Source: Phanerochaete sordida (taxonomy: Eukaryota; Basidiomycota; Agaricomycetes; Polyporales; Phanerochaetaceae). From it: 64,000 nt of DNA. The stretch's first letter is position 1, and each line of letters starts with the position of its first letter. The notes under the pieces were generated by a model that saw nothing but the letters and a program-made list of their open reading frames with translations, did not search any database and had not been told where the DNA came from. A program made the translations under genes and the position numbers. The stretch is taken from positions 248,001-312,000 of the forward strand of contig BPQB01000030.1 of NCBI GenBank assembly GCA_019973155.2, written 5' to 3'. Positions 23,617 to 35,118 of this stretch are shown piece by piece.

Positions 23617-24080
23617 AGAACGCAGCTTGGATTATCTCTGCTGGTTGATTTCACGTTATTTCTCTGATCATTACGCGGCTTCCCACACGCTGACAACGTG
23701 AGTTGGCCCACACGAGCGCGAAGGCGGCGCAGGACCCGACCGCCGCCGTCCAAATAAGGTAATATGGCGCATCACACACGTCCTCCGCGCCTGCAACACA
23801 TAGGAGCCCCGCGCTCCTAACCCTCCCCTCGCCCTATCCGGAGGTGCCGGTCAGCAGTGCCCCGATCAGCAGATGATCGGCGGCGGGGATCGTCGTGCTT
23901 GCATCCGCCGCCCCTTTCCGCGTTATCCGCGCCTGGCTGTCCGCGGCGGCGATCCACTCTCGCCGCCATGCCCTGTTAGGGTAGCTATCCGCGGTACGGG
24001 GTCGAGGTGGCGGGCACAGCCTCTGGGTCTCCCGCTTGGACGGCGGGGTTCGTGTGGACCGCTAGTCCGAGCCTTGGGCG
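23617..24080. other. Intergenic region with duplicated promoter block
   Basis: No gene is seen. The part from about 23930 to 24090 resembles 25395-25560, upstream of the second secreted-protein gene. The shared landmarks are TGTCCG-GGCGGCGATC, CCGCGGTACGG, GTGGCGG-CACAGCCTCT and TATAAAAG, in the same order. Confidence 0.55.
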
Positions 24081-24087
24081 TATAAAA
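24081..24087 (+). promoter_or_regulatory. TATA box of secreted-protein gene 1
   Basis: TATAAAA lies 112 bp upstream of the ATG at 24193 and is followed by a CT-rich leader, as in highly expressed fungal genes. Confidence 0.65.
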
Positions 24088-24192
24088 GGGTCGACCCTGA
24101 CGAGGCTAAGACTCACAACACTCAGCTCTTCCACTTCTCAAGCACACTTTGCACTTTACGCATCTTCAACTCGTACCTACTTTTATTTCATC

Positions 24193-24743
24193 ATGAAGTT
24201 CTTCGCTGTCATCGCCGCACTCGCCACCGCTGCGTTCGCGCAGAACATAACCATCATCAGCCCGTCCTCGGGCACCTCAGTGCACGCAGGCGAGCAGCTT
24301 ACCGTCGCCGTCGCCAAGCCCGTACGTCCGCTCCATCCAACCACCCTCTCCCTCACTCACCTGCCCCCTCATATAGAACTCGCAGACGACCTCGCAGGAG
24401 ATCGTGCTCCTGATCTCGGTCGTGCAGTGCGCGACGGAGGGCTGCGCGGACACCTTCGACGCCTCCGCGGGCGCCGTCGGCCAGATCCTCTACAACGGCC
24501 CGTACGACCCGCAGTACCTCGCGGCGGCCGTAGATGCGCCGTACGAGAATTTCCCCGTTACGATGCCGTCGGACCTTTCGCCTGGTGACCAGATCGCGCT
24601 TATCGCTACGCACCTTAGCCTCGTCGGGGTAAGTTGACAAGGTCACTCTTTGTCAGAGCGATGGCTAATTTATTGCTTGATAGACTGGGACATACACCAA
24701 CCTTCAGAACACCTACGTCGCCTTGAATGTCGTCAGCGACTAA
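24193..24743 (+). CDS. Small secreted protein, NIS1-like family, copy 1
   Basis: The product is a predicted secreted protein of about 148 residues. The start at 24193 gives a typical signal peptide (Met-Lys-Phe-Phe, hydrophobic core, Ala-Phe-Ala cleavage). The mature part begins with a beta-rich segment containing PSSGTSVHAGEQLTV, then a central Cys pair in VVQCATEGCADTF, the family hallmark GQILYNGPYDPQY and PYENFPVTMP, and ends near TYVALNVVSD. Two introns occur, after AVAKP (GTACGT at about 24322) and before TGTYT. The ILYNGP block and overall layout resemble the NIS1 effector family, in which some plant-pathogen members cause necrosis. This fungus may use the protein differently, and the family link is from memory of the motif. 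It is the first of three tandem paralogues. Confidence 0.75.
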
Positions 24744-25550
24744 ATGTCTGCAGCTATAATTCTTGCACCATTCCATTTAGAACAAGCCGGATTGTTTATG
24801 ACCATTTGGACATTTGTAGAGTTAGTAGAAACAATTTGCATCCGTAATCATGCATCCACTTGCCATACACCTCGAAAGGGGTAAATCAACATCGTTCTTC
24901 AACCTTTCAAATTGCCCGATTCGTGTACAGTTGTCACGCGAAATTAACTTGATCCAACTGTTACATCGGAGGTCATAATACCCATGTCAAGCTCCTTTCA
25001 TTATCCCTGACCGAATGAATGCCCTACTCCGTCTTTGACTTCATGATTGAGGAACCGTGCGGTCGCCAGCCAGACATGCTCATCTGCTACGATGTGGAAC
25101 GTATGTCCCACTACCGGCGTCCAACTTTGTGTACTGCGTTGGTTGACTGTGCGCGCGACTTCGAAGAGGCGAACGGCGCGCTTGGCGCGTACTCTCGCGC
25201 ACGGCCAGACTGCATCCGCTCCGCACCGTGATCGGGACGCACGGCGCTCCCGCGCCACGGTAGATGCAGCCCATTACAGCCCGTACGGCTAGCCTACGTC
25301 TTGGACAGGGGCCTCCACTGCCAGCTGTGCTCGCCTCCGCACGGACCTTTCCTGCCTCTGGCACACGCGCGGCATGTTCTTGCCTCCCTGTCCGAGGCGG
25401 CGATCGTGCGATCGTGCCGCTATCCACTGTCACCGCCATATCCTTTTCGGGTATCTAACCGCGGTACGGAATCGCAGTGGCGGCTACAGCCTCTCGATCT
25501 TCCGCTGGTACGAAGGGGATCTTCTGGCCGACGTGCCCGAGCCTGAGGTG
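24744..25550. other. Intergenic region between secreted-protein genes 1 and 2
   Basis: The 3' flank of copy 1 is AT-rich. The segment around 25100-25230 (GACTGTGCGCGCGACTTCGA...) resembles part of 26700-26770, so pieces of the duplicated unit recur. No gene is supported. Confidence 0.5.
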
Positions 25551-25557
25551 TATAAAA
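25551..25557 (+). promoter_or_regulatory. TATA box of secreted-protein gene 2
   Basis: TATAAAA lies 109 bp upstream of the ATG at 25660, in a promoter homologous to that of gene 1. Confidence 0.65.
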
Positions 25558-25659
25558 GACTCAAGGACGAGCCTTGTAGTTCATCACCAACATCTTCTGC
25601 ACTTCTACACTTCAAACATTATACAGCCACCCATCTTTCGTTTAACTTCCACCTTAATC

Positions 25660-26217
25660 ATGAAGTTCTTCGCCGTCCTCGCTGCCCTCGCCACCGCCGC
25701 GTTCGCGCAGAACATCACCATCGCCAGCCCCTCCGCCGGCACCGGTGTGTACCCGGGCCAGCAGATCACGGTCGACGTCGCGAAGGCCGTACGTCTACTC
25801 ATCCCACGTACATCCTTCCATGTTTACTCACACTTCTCCCCACAGAACACGCAGTCGTCCTCGAAGGAGGTCGTCCTCCTGATCTCGATCGTGCACTGCG
25901 CGACCGAGGGCTGCGCCGACACCTTCGACGCCTCCGCGGGCGCCGTCGGGCAGATCCTGTACCAGGGCGCGTACAGCCCGCAGTACCACTCCGAGGCGGA
26001 GGTGTATGCGGCGCCGTACCAGAACTTCACCGTCAACATGCCCGGGTCGCTCACGCCTGGTAACCAGATTGCGCTTGTCGCCACGCACCTGAGCCTTGTC
26101 GGGGTAAGCCCCTTATTTTGTCTCGAGGTTGGGCAATGGCTGAACTTTATTCGATAGGCCGGGCAGTACACCAGCCTCCAGAACACTTATGTTCCCCTGA
26201 ATGTTGTTGGGTATTAG
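25660..26217 (+). CDS. Small secreted protein, NIS1-like family, copy 2
   Basis: This is a close paralogue of the gene at 24193, about 149 residues. The signal peptide differs from that of copy 1 by one residue. The mature protein keeps the two central cysteines (IVHCATEGCADTF), GQILYQGAYSPQY in place of the ILYNGP hallmark, and PYQNFTVNMP with a possible N-glycosylation site, and it ends in PLNVVGY. Introns lie at the same places as in copy 1 (GTACGT at about 25789, GTAAGC at about 26104). It has its own TATA box and a promoter related to copy 1, so promoter and gene were duplicated together. It appears intact. Confidence 0.75.
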
Positions 26218-28451
26218 GCGCATTTGGTCCCCGTTCTCCACCGATCTAGTTTGGACTTCTGAGGATGGATAGGACATTTGTACTTTTCAATTGGACTTTT
26301 AGGACCATGTAGATACTACCACATCCACACGCTGGAATAATGCACTATCTGCCTTACGCCACAGGAATCATCAACTTGATCAGTATGAGCCATCTGCGCT
26401 TCAGCTGCGTCTGATACATACGTATACCTCTATGTTTTCTACACTGTGAAAACTTGCTCGAGTACGCGGTGAGATTTTGTGCCCGCCGCGGTTGCGGATG
26501 TTCGGTCCATCCGGATGCTCGGCGCGGATCACTACCGATGGCGCCCGCCGCTTGTCTTCGCATCGTTCATTCAATGCCTCCACCCCTCTGCAACCTTTGA
26601 CCTCTCCCTTGAAAACGTCAGCGAAAATGTCTCTAATAATGAAGTTCAGGCGGCATAAAGAGACCCCAGTACCAAACTCACAACGTGCAGTCTTCACCGC
26701 CGCGTCCGCCGTGACTGTGCGCGCGCCCTCGAAGAGGCTAACGACCTGCGCAGACTGTTCGCAGACTCGCGCGTACCGGCGGCACACCGTTCTTGAGTCA
26801 CGCGTTTCTGCGTTACGGCAAGCTCAGTCCAGACTCTACAAAGATGCGTCATGCAGCTGACCCAGCGCTTTGTCCTGGCAGGATCCTTTACTGCCGAATG
26901 TCCCATGGCATCGGCAGACCTCCGCCGGCTGGCACGCGGCGCAGCGCGCGTTCTTGCGTCTTCATGCGGCGCGTCTTCTCCACAGGGGTTCAGCAACTAG
27001 GACGGTCCAGTATCGAGGACACTGGCGGGTAGGAGTCTAGCGTTGCTGTGGTTGGACACCTCGTGCCCCCTAGCGTCCTCCGCGCTTTTGCTCGCGCGAC
27101 CCAGAAAGCCGAGGCAGTACGCTGCACCAGCCAAGTTCCAGACCTATCAGACTATCTCGTGCCAACAGAAGTCGACATCGTGCTCATCAACAAGCTGCCG
27201 AGAAGCCCACCTGCGACGAACGTCTTGCCCACAGCCTGAGCGACGCCCTCCCCCCACTGGTCCACGCAAATGCCTCAACACAGGACATCCACAGCTCTCA
27301 CAAACGTCCTAGCGTAATGCAATGCGCAGGCAGACACACGTAGCTGTGAGGCGCCACGATTAGCCGCGATAGAGCTTTCGGACAGGATGGGCAGGCCTCG
27401 ACGCGGCAGGTGCCAGGCCTTATTAAAGTGTACTCCCGGCTGTGCGTCGAGCATGGGCGTGCGCGCGACCCTGGTCCCGCTGCTGCAGGGCGCGGCGGTG
27501 CGCCTCGGCGCCGCTCTGCGTGCGCGACGCCACAAGGAGTCGACGCACGGAGCGAGCGATATCCGCCCACGCTGCGCGAAGAGGTGCTCGCACGAAATGG
27601 GAGGTGCAGGTCAGCGTTCTGTGCGGAGCTGGAGGTGCGCGCGCGTGCGGATATGCGAAGCGAAGAAAATCCTGACTGCGCACGGGCTGACCACTGTAGG
27701 TCAAGAACACGCTCGGATAAACCGAAGCATGCGAGCTACAGCTTCGCTACCCACGTCTTCTAATTCGGCTGGCACACTGGTGCGCGCGCCGTACGCCCGC
27801 CGACTGCGCCACCTCCGTCAGTGGCGCGCTGGCCGCGCTGCCGCCGCGGGGGGACAGTACCCGTGCATCCGGCCTGTGGATGCTTAGGACATTTGTACAC
27901 TCAGAATATATATCTCGCACTCGTTTCAACACTGTTGCTACAAATTACGAGCTCGGATAATATGCCGTACGTTGACCATCAGACTTGATTGTCCGGTGGA
28001 ACACTGTCAGCACGCTTCGACATCGCACAAGTTCTGCTTGCTTTCAACCTTTGTACAGATGCCCACCTGGACATAACAATATGCCCTTTCACGCGCAAGC
28101 GCTCTCAGTCTTCCGGCCCACGCGGAGGTTCGATGGGCATTACTGTCGCCCGCCGCAACTTCGCTGGCGGCCCCGGTCCCAGTCCTGCCAATCTCTGGGA
28201 AAGGACCGGACTGGTCCGGATCCTCATCCACTAGCCCTAGCAGCGCGCCGGCCGCTGAAAGACAAACTTAGCGGCGGATACAGGCACACCGATGGAGGCT
28301 GTCGACTGCACCCTGGCAGTGGCGCTCCTTCCTCCGCTAAGACGGAGGAATGCCGCGGAGGGACAGCACCCGCACATACAACCTTCAAGTTGTGACTTCC
28401 GTGCGTGAACGAAGATCGACTGCACGATGACGCTGACGCGGGTCTTCCATC
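26218..28451. other. 2.2-kb intergenic region between secreted-protein genes 2 and 3
   Basis: No gene is supported. Two stretches, about 27841-27870 and 28345-28375, share a CCGCGG-GGGACAG-ACCCG pattern. A segment near 26700-26770 resembles 25140-25200. These look like remnants of repeated duplication rather than coding sequence. Confidence 0.45.
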
Positions 28452-28457
28452 TATAAG
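28452..28457 (+). promoter_or_regulatory. TATA box of secreted-protein gene 3
   Basis: TATAAG lies 104 bp upstream of the ATG at 28556. The promoter shows no evident similarity to those of copies 1 and 2. Confidence 0.45.
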
Positions 28458-28555
28458 ACGCGTAGTAGGCCAGCATGTACCGCCGTCACTGTGGTACTGA
28501 ACCCATAGATTCTACAGCTCTCTAGATCGTACCCTACCCCTCCATCAATTCGGCT

Positions 28556-29108
28556 ATGAAGTACTTCGCCGTCGTCGCCGCGCTCGCCGCCTCCGCCCTC
28601 GCGCAGACGATCGCCATCGCGTCACCCGCCGCGAACTCGACCGTTTATCCTGGGCAATGGCTCACCGTCGAGGTCGACAAGCCCGTACGTCAGCCCTCCA
28701 CCCCAGATACTTACGCATCAGCTGACCATGCCCCCAGAACTCTCTCTCCGCGTCGATCGAGGTCGCGCTCGTGCTCTCGATGGCGCCGTGCCCGCCCGCG
28801 GGGTGCACCGACCCGAGCTACGACCCCGCCGCGCGCCTCGGCGCCATCCTCTACAACGGGCCGTTCAGCCCCGTGCTGCACCCCGAGGCGAGCGGCAGGC
28901 CGCCGTACGAGGACTTTTCGGTGCAGGTCCCGAGTGCGTTTGTGGTGGGCGAACAGGTCGCGCTGATTGCGACGCATGCGGCGATGATTGGGGTGCGTTT
29001 TGGGTGTGGTGTGCGTTGGGAGAGTGTGCTGACCGCGTGCGGCAGGCGGGTCCGGAGCCGTTCATGGAGACGAAGTTCGTGCCGTTGACGGTCGTGAGCG
29101 GCCCGTGA
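28556..29108 (+). CDS. Small secreted protein, NIS1-like family, copy 3 (divergent)
   Basis: This is a third, more divergent member of the tandem family, about 145 residues. It has a signal peptide ending Ala-Leu-Ala, a segment starting ASPAANSTVYPGQWLTVEVD, a central loop with two cysteines (APCPPAGCTDPSYD), GAILYNGPFSPVLH and PYEDFSVQVP, and it ends LTVVSGP. Both introns are at the same positions as in copies 1 and 2 (GTACGT at about 28685, GTGCGT at about 28992). All three copies keep the hydrophobic LIATH motif before the second intron. The frame is intact. Function is inferred only at family level. Confidence 0.73.
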
Positions 29109-30388
29109 ACGCTGCGATCACGGAGCTGGATGGACTCCTGCTTTCCGATGGCCCGACAGGAGGGACGCACGTAGAAGTGTCGTGACTTTCCAACCATATC
29201 TATTCCATAGCCCTGTTGCAACTTGATGTTATTCCAATTGAGACAACGCTCGCCATTTTCTGGTTTATGTTCGACCTCTGTACTCCTCTGCAGGGTAGGG
29301 CAACAGCGCTGAAGTGTCGAGCTTCGTGAGGTCGGGATGCAAATTGCGAAGCACAGTCTGGGGAGTCCTGTGAGCTCGTCCAAGAGGTGTAGCACACACC
29401 TTCTATACCTTCCACAGCTGGCATGCGGCCTCCCTCGTGCTGCGATCGGAAACGGACGAGTTGTCGAGGATAGAGAGAGAACGCCGAAAACGATCTGTTC
29501 TAGAGTTCTAGGCAAATACAAGCCGGCCGCGCTTTGCCTCGTTCGAACAGAGGAGGGCAGCTGTTTTGGGAAATTGCGCTGTCGAGACCGGAGAGCCCAA
29601 GCGGTGTTGGGGGACGGAAGGAGACGCGTCACGCGGGAAGGCGCCTGCCTCGGCGTCGGAGGCGGGATTGATGGCGGGACACGAGAGCGGGAGGCGCCAG
29701 CGTTGTGGCGTCGCATCGGGTTGAACTTTTCCATTCACCACCACTCGCCCACTCGCTTAGCTGTCTGTACGCTTCTCTTCTTTTCATATCTATTCCTCCA
29801 TTCTATGTCCAAAATCACGCAGACAATTTCTCAGTGCGCGATGCTCGCCTTCTCTGCCCTTGGCAGCGACCGAGGATGACGAGTTCCGACTCCCGAGTGC
29901 CACGTCCGATGGCCACGAGGAGGCTCGCGGGGCTGCGAAGCGCCGAAACATACCGCCCCTCGCTTGAGAACCAGACTTGGCGTTGGCTTATGTTCAAGTT
30001 TGGTTCAAGCGAGCGAGACAGCTTGCAGTTACCCACCGCCACGGTCCACCTTCGAGAGACATCGTCGATGAACACACCGTGCGCCGGCTCAATGGCATTT
30101 CGAGGCTAGTCACGCGCGCGTGCGCTTCGATGGCAAGAGAACTGACGCGCCCGAGTCGTCAACGCCACCGCGGCGGGCAAAGCAAGGCTCCCGATCTCGA
30201 AGCGCGCCTGCCCCCTTTCTCTTCGGGGCCTCGGAGCGGCTGACAGTTACGTTTGCGGACAGTCGCAAATTGAGAACAGGACCGGGACGTGGCCGTCAGC
30301 CCCGCCGACGCGCCAGCCTCCCGCCAGACCACATATAAACCGCACCGGGCTCGTCCTTGCTCCCCATCTCGTCTCTCACTCGGACTTC
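29109..30388. other. Intergenic region
   Basis: No recognisable gene. Open frames at 29337-29879 and 29705-30109 (+) have no known motif. A TATA-like CATATAAA at about 30332-30339 is followed by a CT-rich leader and a short open frame from the ATG at 30390. Confidence 0.45.
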
Positions 30389-30389
30389 C

Positions 30390-30480
30390 ATGTTCCGTCC
30401 CTCCTTCCCCTCCTACCTCGCCATCCGATGTCTACATCGGTCTGCTACCTATGTGAGTACTGCCTTCTGTCTTGCGTGAC
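30390..30480 (+). pseudogene. Possible orphan 5' gene end abutting a minisatellite
   Basis: A TATA-like box, a CT-rich leader and an ATG are followed by about 20 codons and a GTGAGT donor-like site near 30450. Beyond it lies the T-poor repeat tract, with no credible second exon. It may be a gene whose body was displaced, or chance. Confidence 0.2.
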
Positions 30481-30519
30481 TGCCTGCACCACCATAGCGC
30501 GCCACACAAGACCCAGGAC

Positions 30520-31080
30520 CCAGGACCCAGGACCGAAGGCAAGAAGTACGAAGGCAGGAGAAGGAACAGCGAAGGCACAAGAACGAAGACAGAAGAGTGA
30601 AGGCACAAGAGCGAAGGCAGAAGGACGAAGGCACAAGAACGAAGACAGAAGAACGAAGGCAGAAGGCAGAAGGCAGAAGGCAGAAGGCAGAAGGCAGAAG
30701 GCAGAAGGCAGAAGGCAGAAGGCAGAAGGCAGAAGGCAGAAGGCAGAAGATGCGACAGAGGGAGGGTGCGTGGAGAGGTTGTTGGGAGAAGGGGAGAGCT
30801 GCAGGGAGGGGTCGAAAAAGAAAATAGGAGAGGATGACGAAGACAACGGGAGCGGCGAGGAGAGGACGAAGAAGAGACGCGACGGCATGACGAGGAAGAC
30901 AGCAGGCGACGACACTGCAAGACGAGGAAGAGGACGCCAGAAGGCGAGGAAGAAGATAGCAGAGGGCAAGGGACGAAGAAGACACGAAGGGGCGAAGAAG
31001 ACACCCAGAGACGAAGAAGAAACCAAGGGACGAAGAAGAAAATACCGGAGGAAGACTAGCAGCCGCGAAGTCACTCACCG
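30520..31080. repeat. Purine-rich, T-depleted tract with GAAGGCA minisatellite
   Basis: About 560 bp of the plus strand are mostly A and G, with some C and very little T. The heart is a perfect 7-bp tandem repeat (GGCAGAA) from about 30655 to 30749, some 13 copies, preceded by degenerate copies built from GAAGGCACAAGAACGAAGACAG. Because every stop codon on either strand needs a T on the plus strand, the tract is open in all six frames. The heptamer then encodes the same seven-residue repeat in each frame. It is not treated as coding. Confidence 0.85.
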
Positions 31081-31488
31081 AAGACGCCGCCCACCCTATG
31101 AAGACACTCCGCCGTAACTGGACACCCTGCGCGCCCGGGCTAGGTCTACTGACAACCTTCCCTTGCGCGGCGGGACACGTTGAAGGCGCGTTGTGGCGTC
31201 ACGGGAAGCAGTGTACCCGCTTCCAGTGAAGCCTCAACTCATCTCTGTACGCGAGTGGGAGGACAAACCGTCAGCCTCTCGCGGAAGCGATCTTGGTGAG
31301 TCTTTGTCACATATCCCTCAGCGGCAGAGGGGCGGTCTGCCCAATCTCACTGTCTAGATCTACGGGCCGCGAAAGACGCGCCTGGCCGCCACTTGCATCT
31401 ACGAACTTCGCGCATCACGCGTGCATCTCAACGCCAGATACCGTTCCAGGCGCATATATTCATCTTCGTCACAAAGTCCGTCCAATAT

Positions 31489-34400
31489 TCATCCCCTGCG
31501 ACACACTCCCTCAACCACCTCCTGCGCCCTCGCCACCGCCGCCTCCGCGTCCATGCCCTCCACATCCTCAACATACCCCACCGCCTTCTCGACCAAACCC
31601 TCTCGTACCTCCGGCGCCTCACGCACATCGCGCCTCAAGAGCGCAACCGCGAGCGCCGTCGCCCACGCGGTCGCATCGCCGTCCACGTCGAGCAGCGCCC
31701 CGGCGAGCAGCGCGCCCAGCGCGGGCGTCGGCGCGAAGGACCCGTCGGCCGCCTGCAGGCGCGCGAGCGCGCGCACGCGGTCCTCCGCCGTCTCTGCGCG
31801 CGCGGGCAGCGGCGGGAGCGTGCGCGGGGCAGAGGGCGCGCGGACGGGCAGCGGAGGAGGGGTGCGCGGGCGCTCTGGCGAGCGCACGGGAAGCGGAGGG
31901 GGCGTGCGCGGCCGCAGGCGGACAGGCAGCGGGGAGGGGGTGCGTGAGCGCGAGTACCAGCGAACAGTGACGGGCACAGGCGACGCTCGGCTCTGTATGC
32001 TCGGTCGGTCGGGCAACGACGCGTATGGCGGCGCGCGGCGGTGCTGCGGGGACGTGTCGTCGGAGGGTGCTATGATCATGAGAGGGGCGTGAGGCTCGAA
32101 GCCCGGGGGCCGGATGATGATGGGTGGCGGTAGCGGCGACGCGATGGGAACCGGCGGCGCGACGACCACGGGTTGCGCCGCCCGGGCAGAGACCGTCTGG
32201 GGCGATGGCGCGTGGGGATGGTGGCGCGGGGAGCTGGGTACGCGGGTAGGAGAGCGCGGCGGCGAGCGCTCACACAAGATGACGCGAGGAGCGCACGAGC
32301 GCGAGCGTGACCGCGACGACGAGGGCCTGCGGCCGATGTAAGAAGGACTAGGGGAGCGCGACGGCATCCGCCAGCGTCTGGGTAGAATGGCCGGAGGAGT
32401 ACGCGGCGGCGAGCGGCTGCAGCGCACGAGACTCCGCCTGGGGGACCGTCGGTGCGCCTTCCGGACGTGCACGACGTCGGGCGAGCGGGCGCGAGGGCTG
32501 CGACATATGCGGTGTCTCATGGTTGGCGGGCTGCGCGAGCGCGAGCGCCGTCCCTCGTGCGGCACACTGGTGTTGGGGCTGTAGGGGCGGCGCCATTCGC
32601 AGTCTTCCAGGCGGAGGCTGGCTGCCCCGAAGGGAGAATCGGGGAGCTCGGTCGGTGGCGAGACGATAGGCACGGGGGCGCCGGCTGCAGTGGACACACC
32701 GTCTTCGGGCAAGACGGGTGTCGGCGACGCCGAGCGGTGGCTGCGGCTGCGGCGGCTGCTACGCACGATTGTGGGCGACCGCGAGCGAGAGCGGCGGGGT
32801 GAACGGATGGGCGTCGGCGAGCGGCTCCGGAACAGGCGGCAAGCGACAGGAAGCGGCGGCGGAGAATACGCGCATTCTTCGCCGGAGTCTGAGTCGCTTA
32901 GGTCCTCGTAAACCGGCGCGCGGTCACGGCGACAGCGGCGCCCGGCGGCGTCCCAGCCGTAGTACGCGGAGCACGACAGGCTGTAGCCCGGCGTGGCGTG
33001 GACACGGACCGAAGTTGGCGCGCCCTGCGCGACCGTGTCCGCGTCGTCTTCCGTGCCGCCGCGCCGGTCGACCGCGACGAACGATGTGTACTTGCTCGCG
33101 AGCTGGTGCTCCCTGCCGAGGCGGACGATGGTGGCCTTGATGTTCTGCGGGCAGTGCGAGCCACGCGCCGCGTCCTCGAGGTCCATGATCGTCCGGTGCA
33201 CCGCGAGCGTCGGGATGAGCGGCGGGCGCGCGTCGGCTGGCGCCGCGACGACCTGCACGGGTACGCTGAACGTGAAGACTTCGCCCTGTCCGTCGCGCTG
33301 CGCGCGGATCACGACCTCCCGCGGCGGCTTGAAGTCCTCGTCCTCGACGAGCGCGAACACGACGAAGCGGCTCCCGGGGTAGATCGCCGCGACGTCCGCG
33401 GGCGCCTGGCGCACGCCCTTGAGCGAGGTATTTCCCGTGCGATACGCCTCCGCGAGGTCGTTGCGCACGCCCCAGTCGATGGACACATTCTTGAGGATGC
33501 ACGCCCGGCTCGCCCGCACGAGCTTCGAGCACTTGCCGATGATGCTCTCCGCGCTCGTCGCGAAGAGACTGATGCCGTTCCCTGCGCGCGCGATGCCCTC
33601 GCACATCGCAGCAGAGGGCGTGTGACCGATGCCAAGGGTGAAGATGCGGAGAGGAGCGCTCGGCATCGCAGTCCTCACAGCAGACTGCACTGCGTCAAAG
33701 ACGCAGTTCTGGTCGTGAGCCTAAAGTGCGTCGTCAGCTTTATGGTGTGGACCTCGCTCTGTAGAGGCAGACCTGGCCAGCGGTCAAGATAAAGCATGCT
33801 GTAGGCATCGAGGTCTCCCGGTATTTGAGCATCTGGTCAAGGGCATTCAAGATATTCGTCCCTCCGTGATTCGCCTCCATCCTGTCGACATACTCGGTCT
33901 AAGGTGCGTGGAAAATCAGCAAAGGCTCGAGGCGCGCACCGAATCACTCACAGCATGCCTGATCGAGCTCTCGTCGTACGGCATACTCTTGTGCCACAAG
34001 ATATCACAGCGACTCCCAAAGCCGAAGACGTTGATCTTCGTCCCGCGGCTCGGCAGCGCACGAAGTAGCGTCACTAGCGCGCGTTTCGCGACCTCGATGC
34101 GGTCGCCCGCCATGCTGCTGCTCTGGTCGATGAGGAAGGCGTACTCCTGGGGCTCAACGCCTGGCAGGTTGAACTTCGGCACGATGTTCAGCTGCAGAGC
34201 CGTCGCGCCCGACCGCGCGCGCTGCGCAAAGCACCGCGGCGCGTCGAGCCCGTCCGCCGCGACCGCGAGCACGAAGTCCGACGTGAGGAAGTCGCGCGAG
34301 CCCCATGCCCCGCGCGACGTGTGGGCGCCGCCGTCCGAGAGGATGAGCGTGGGGTGCGTCGGGCTTGTGATGCTCCGCACGGTGCCCTGCATGCGCACGT

Positions 34401-35118
34401 CGACGGAGATGCTGACGCGCTCCGGAGGCACTTGCAGTGCGTCGTGAATGCCCACGGGCAGCGTGCCGTAGCACATCCCGATGTACATGGGGATCCGTAG
34501 CTGCACTTGGTCCGTGACCTCTTCGTCCATAAGATCTAGCACATACTACAGGATGTCAGCAACATCTCGACTTGTGGTGGTGAACGAAACGTACAGTCAC
34601 TTCGGTCGTGACCATCTGGTCTGATGGGAGTGCCCCGAGAGAGATGGTGAAGACTACACGCCATCAGCCCCAGGACGAGAACATCAAGTCTGAGCAATCT
34701 CACTATCATCTGTGACATGCTCTACAAGTCCAGTCATACATCCCTGCGAGATGGCCGCTTCATGCTCGCGCTGCGCCCGCTCCTTCTCCTTCGCAACGGC
34801 AGCGATGACCGTGCCGTTCGCCGCAGTCATTTTGAATGCGCAGACCGCCGCGCGTGCTGGGATGGGGAAGATATACTTGGCTCGCTGAAGCACCGGTGCG
34901 TAGTGCTGCCAAAATTCTTGGGTGATTGTGATTATTGCAGAGACTGCAACAGATATATGAGGAATAACACGACGCTATCGAAGAGGGAGCTCACCGTCTA
35001 CAACATCCGCGTGGACCTTTGCCCTCACCAGGGGTAAGTATGCATTGTTAGTGCTGGGGAGCGAATACTGGATCCCACAGGGCCGAGTCGAAGGTGTCGG
35101 CGGAGTTTGCAAGCGCAT
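31489..35118 (-). CDS. VIT + vWA domain protein with RS-rich linker (gene A)
   Basis: This is a member of the VIT-vWA family (architecture of inter-alpha-trypsin-inhibitor heavy chain, VWA5A and PARP4 relatives), about 1,100 residues. The start is the ATG at 35118-35116; exon 1 encodes a leader with RPCGIQYSLP and AYLPLVRAKVHADVVD. The VIT domain follows (AKYIFPIPARAAVCAFKMTA), then the vWA domain with the MIDAS start DQSSS (about 34110). The later MIDAS Asp is missing: the exon ending near 33769 reads FILTAGQ where paralogues read FVLTDGE. After a beta-rich segment comes a long linker with many Arg-Ser dipeptides (about 32900-32280) and a proline-rich stretch. The conserved C-terminal helical domain then follows (RLQAADGSF ... 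ATAWATALAVALL). The five introns match those of the paralogues in position and phase. It is the inverted counterpart of gene D. Metal-dependent adhesion may be impaired. Confidence 0.85.

Noticed and set aside
22466..23753. Two long minus-strand frames opposite the acyl-CoA synthetase gene
   Set aside because: Low-complexity Arg/Ala translations that cross the exons of a clear plus-strand enzyme gene.
30428..31117. Long open frames in all six frames
   Set aside because: Explained by the near absence of T on the plus strand, which removes all stop codons; the peptides are heptapeptide repeats.
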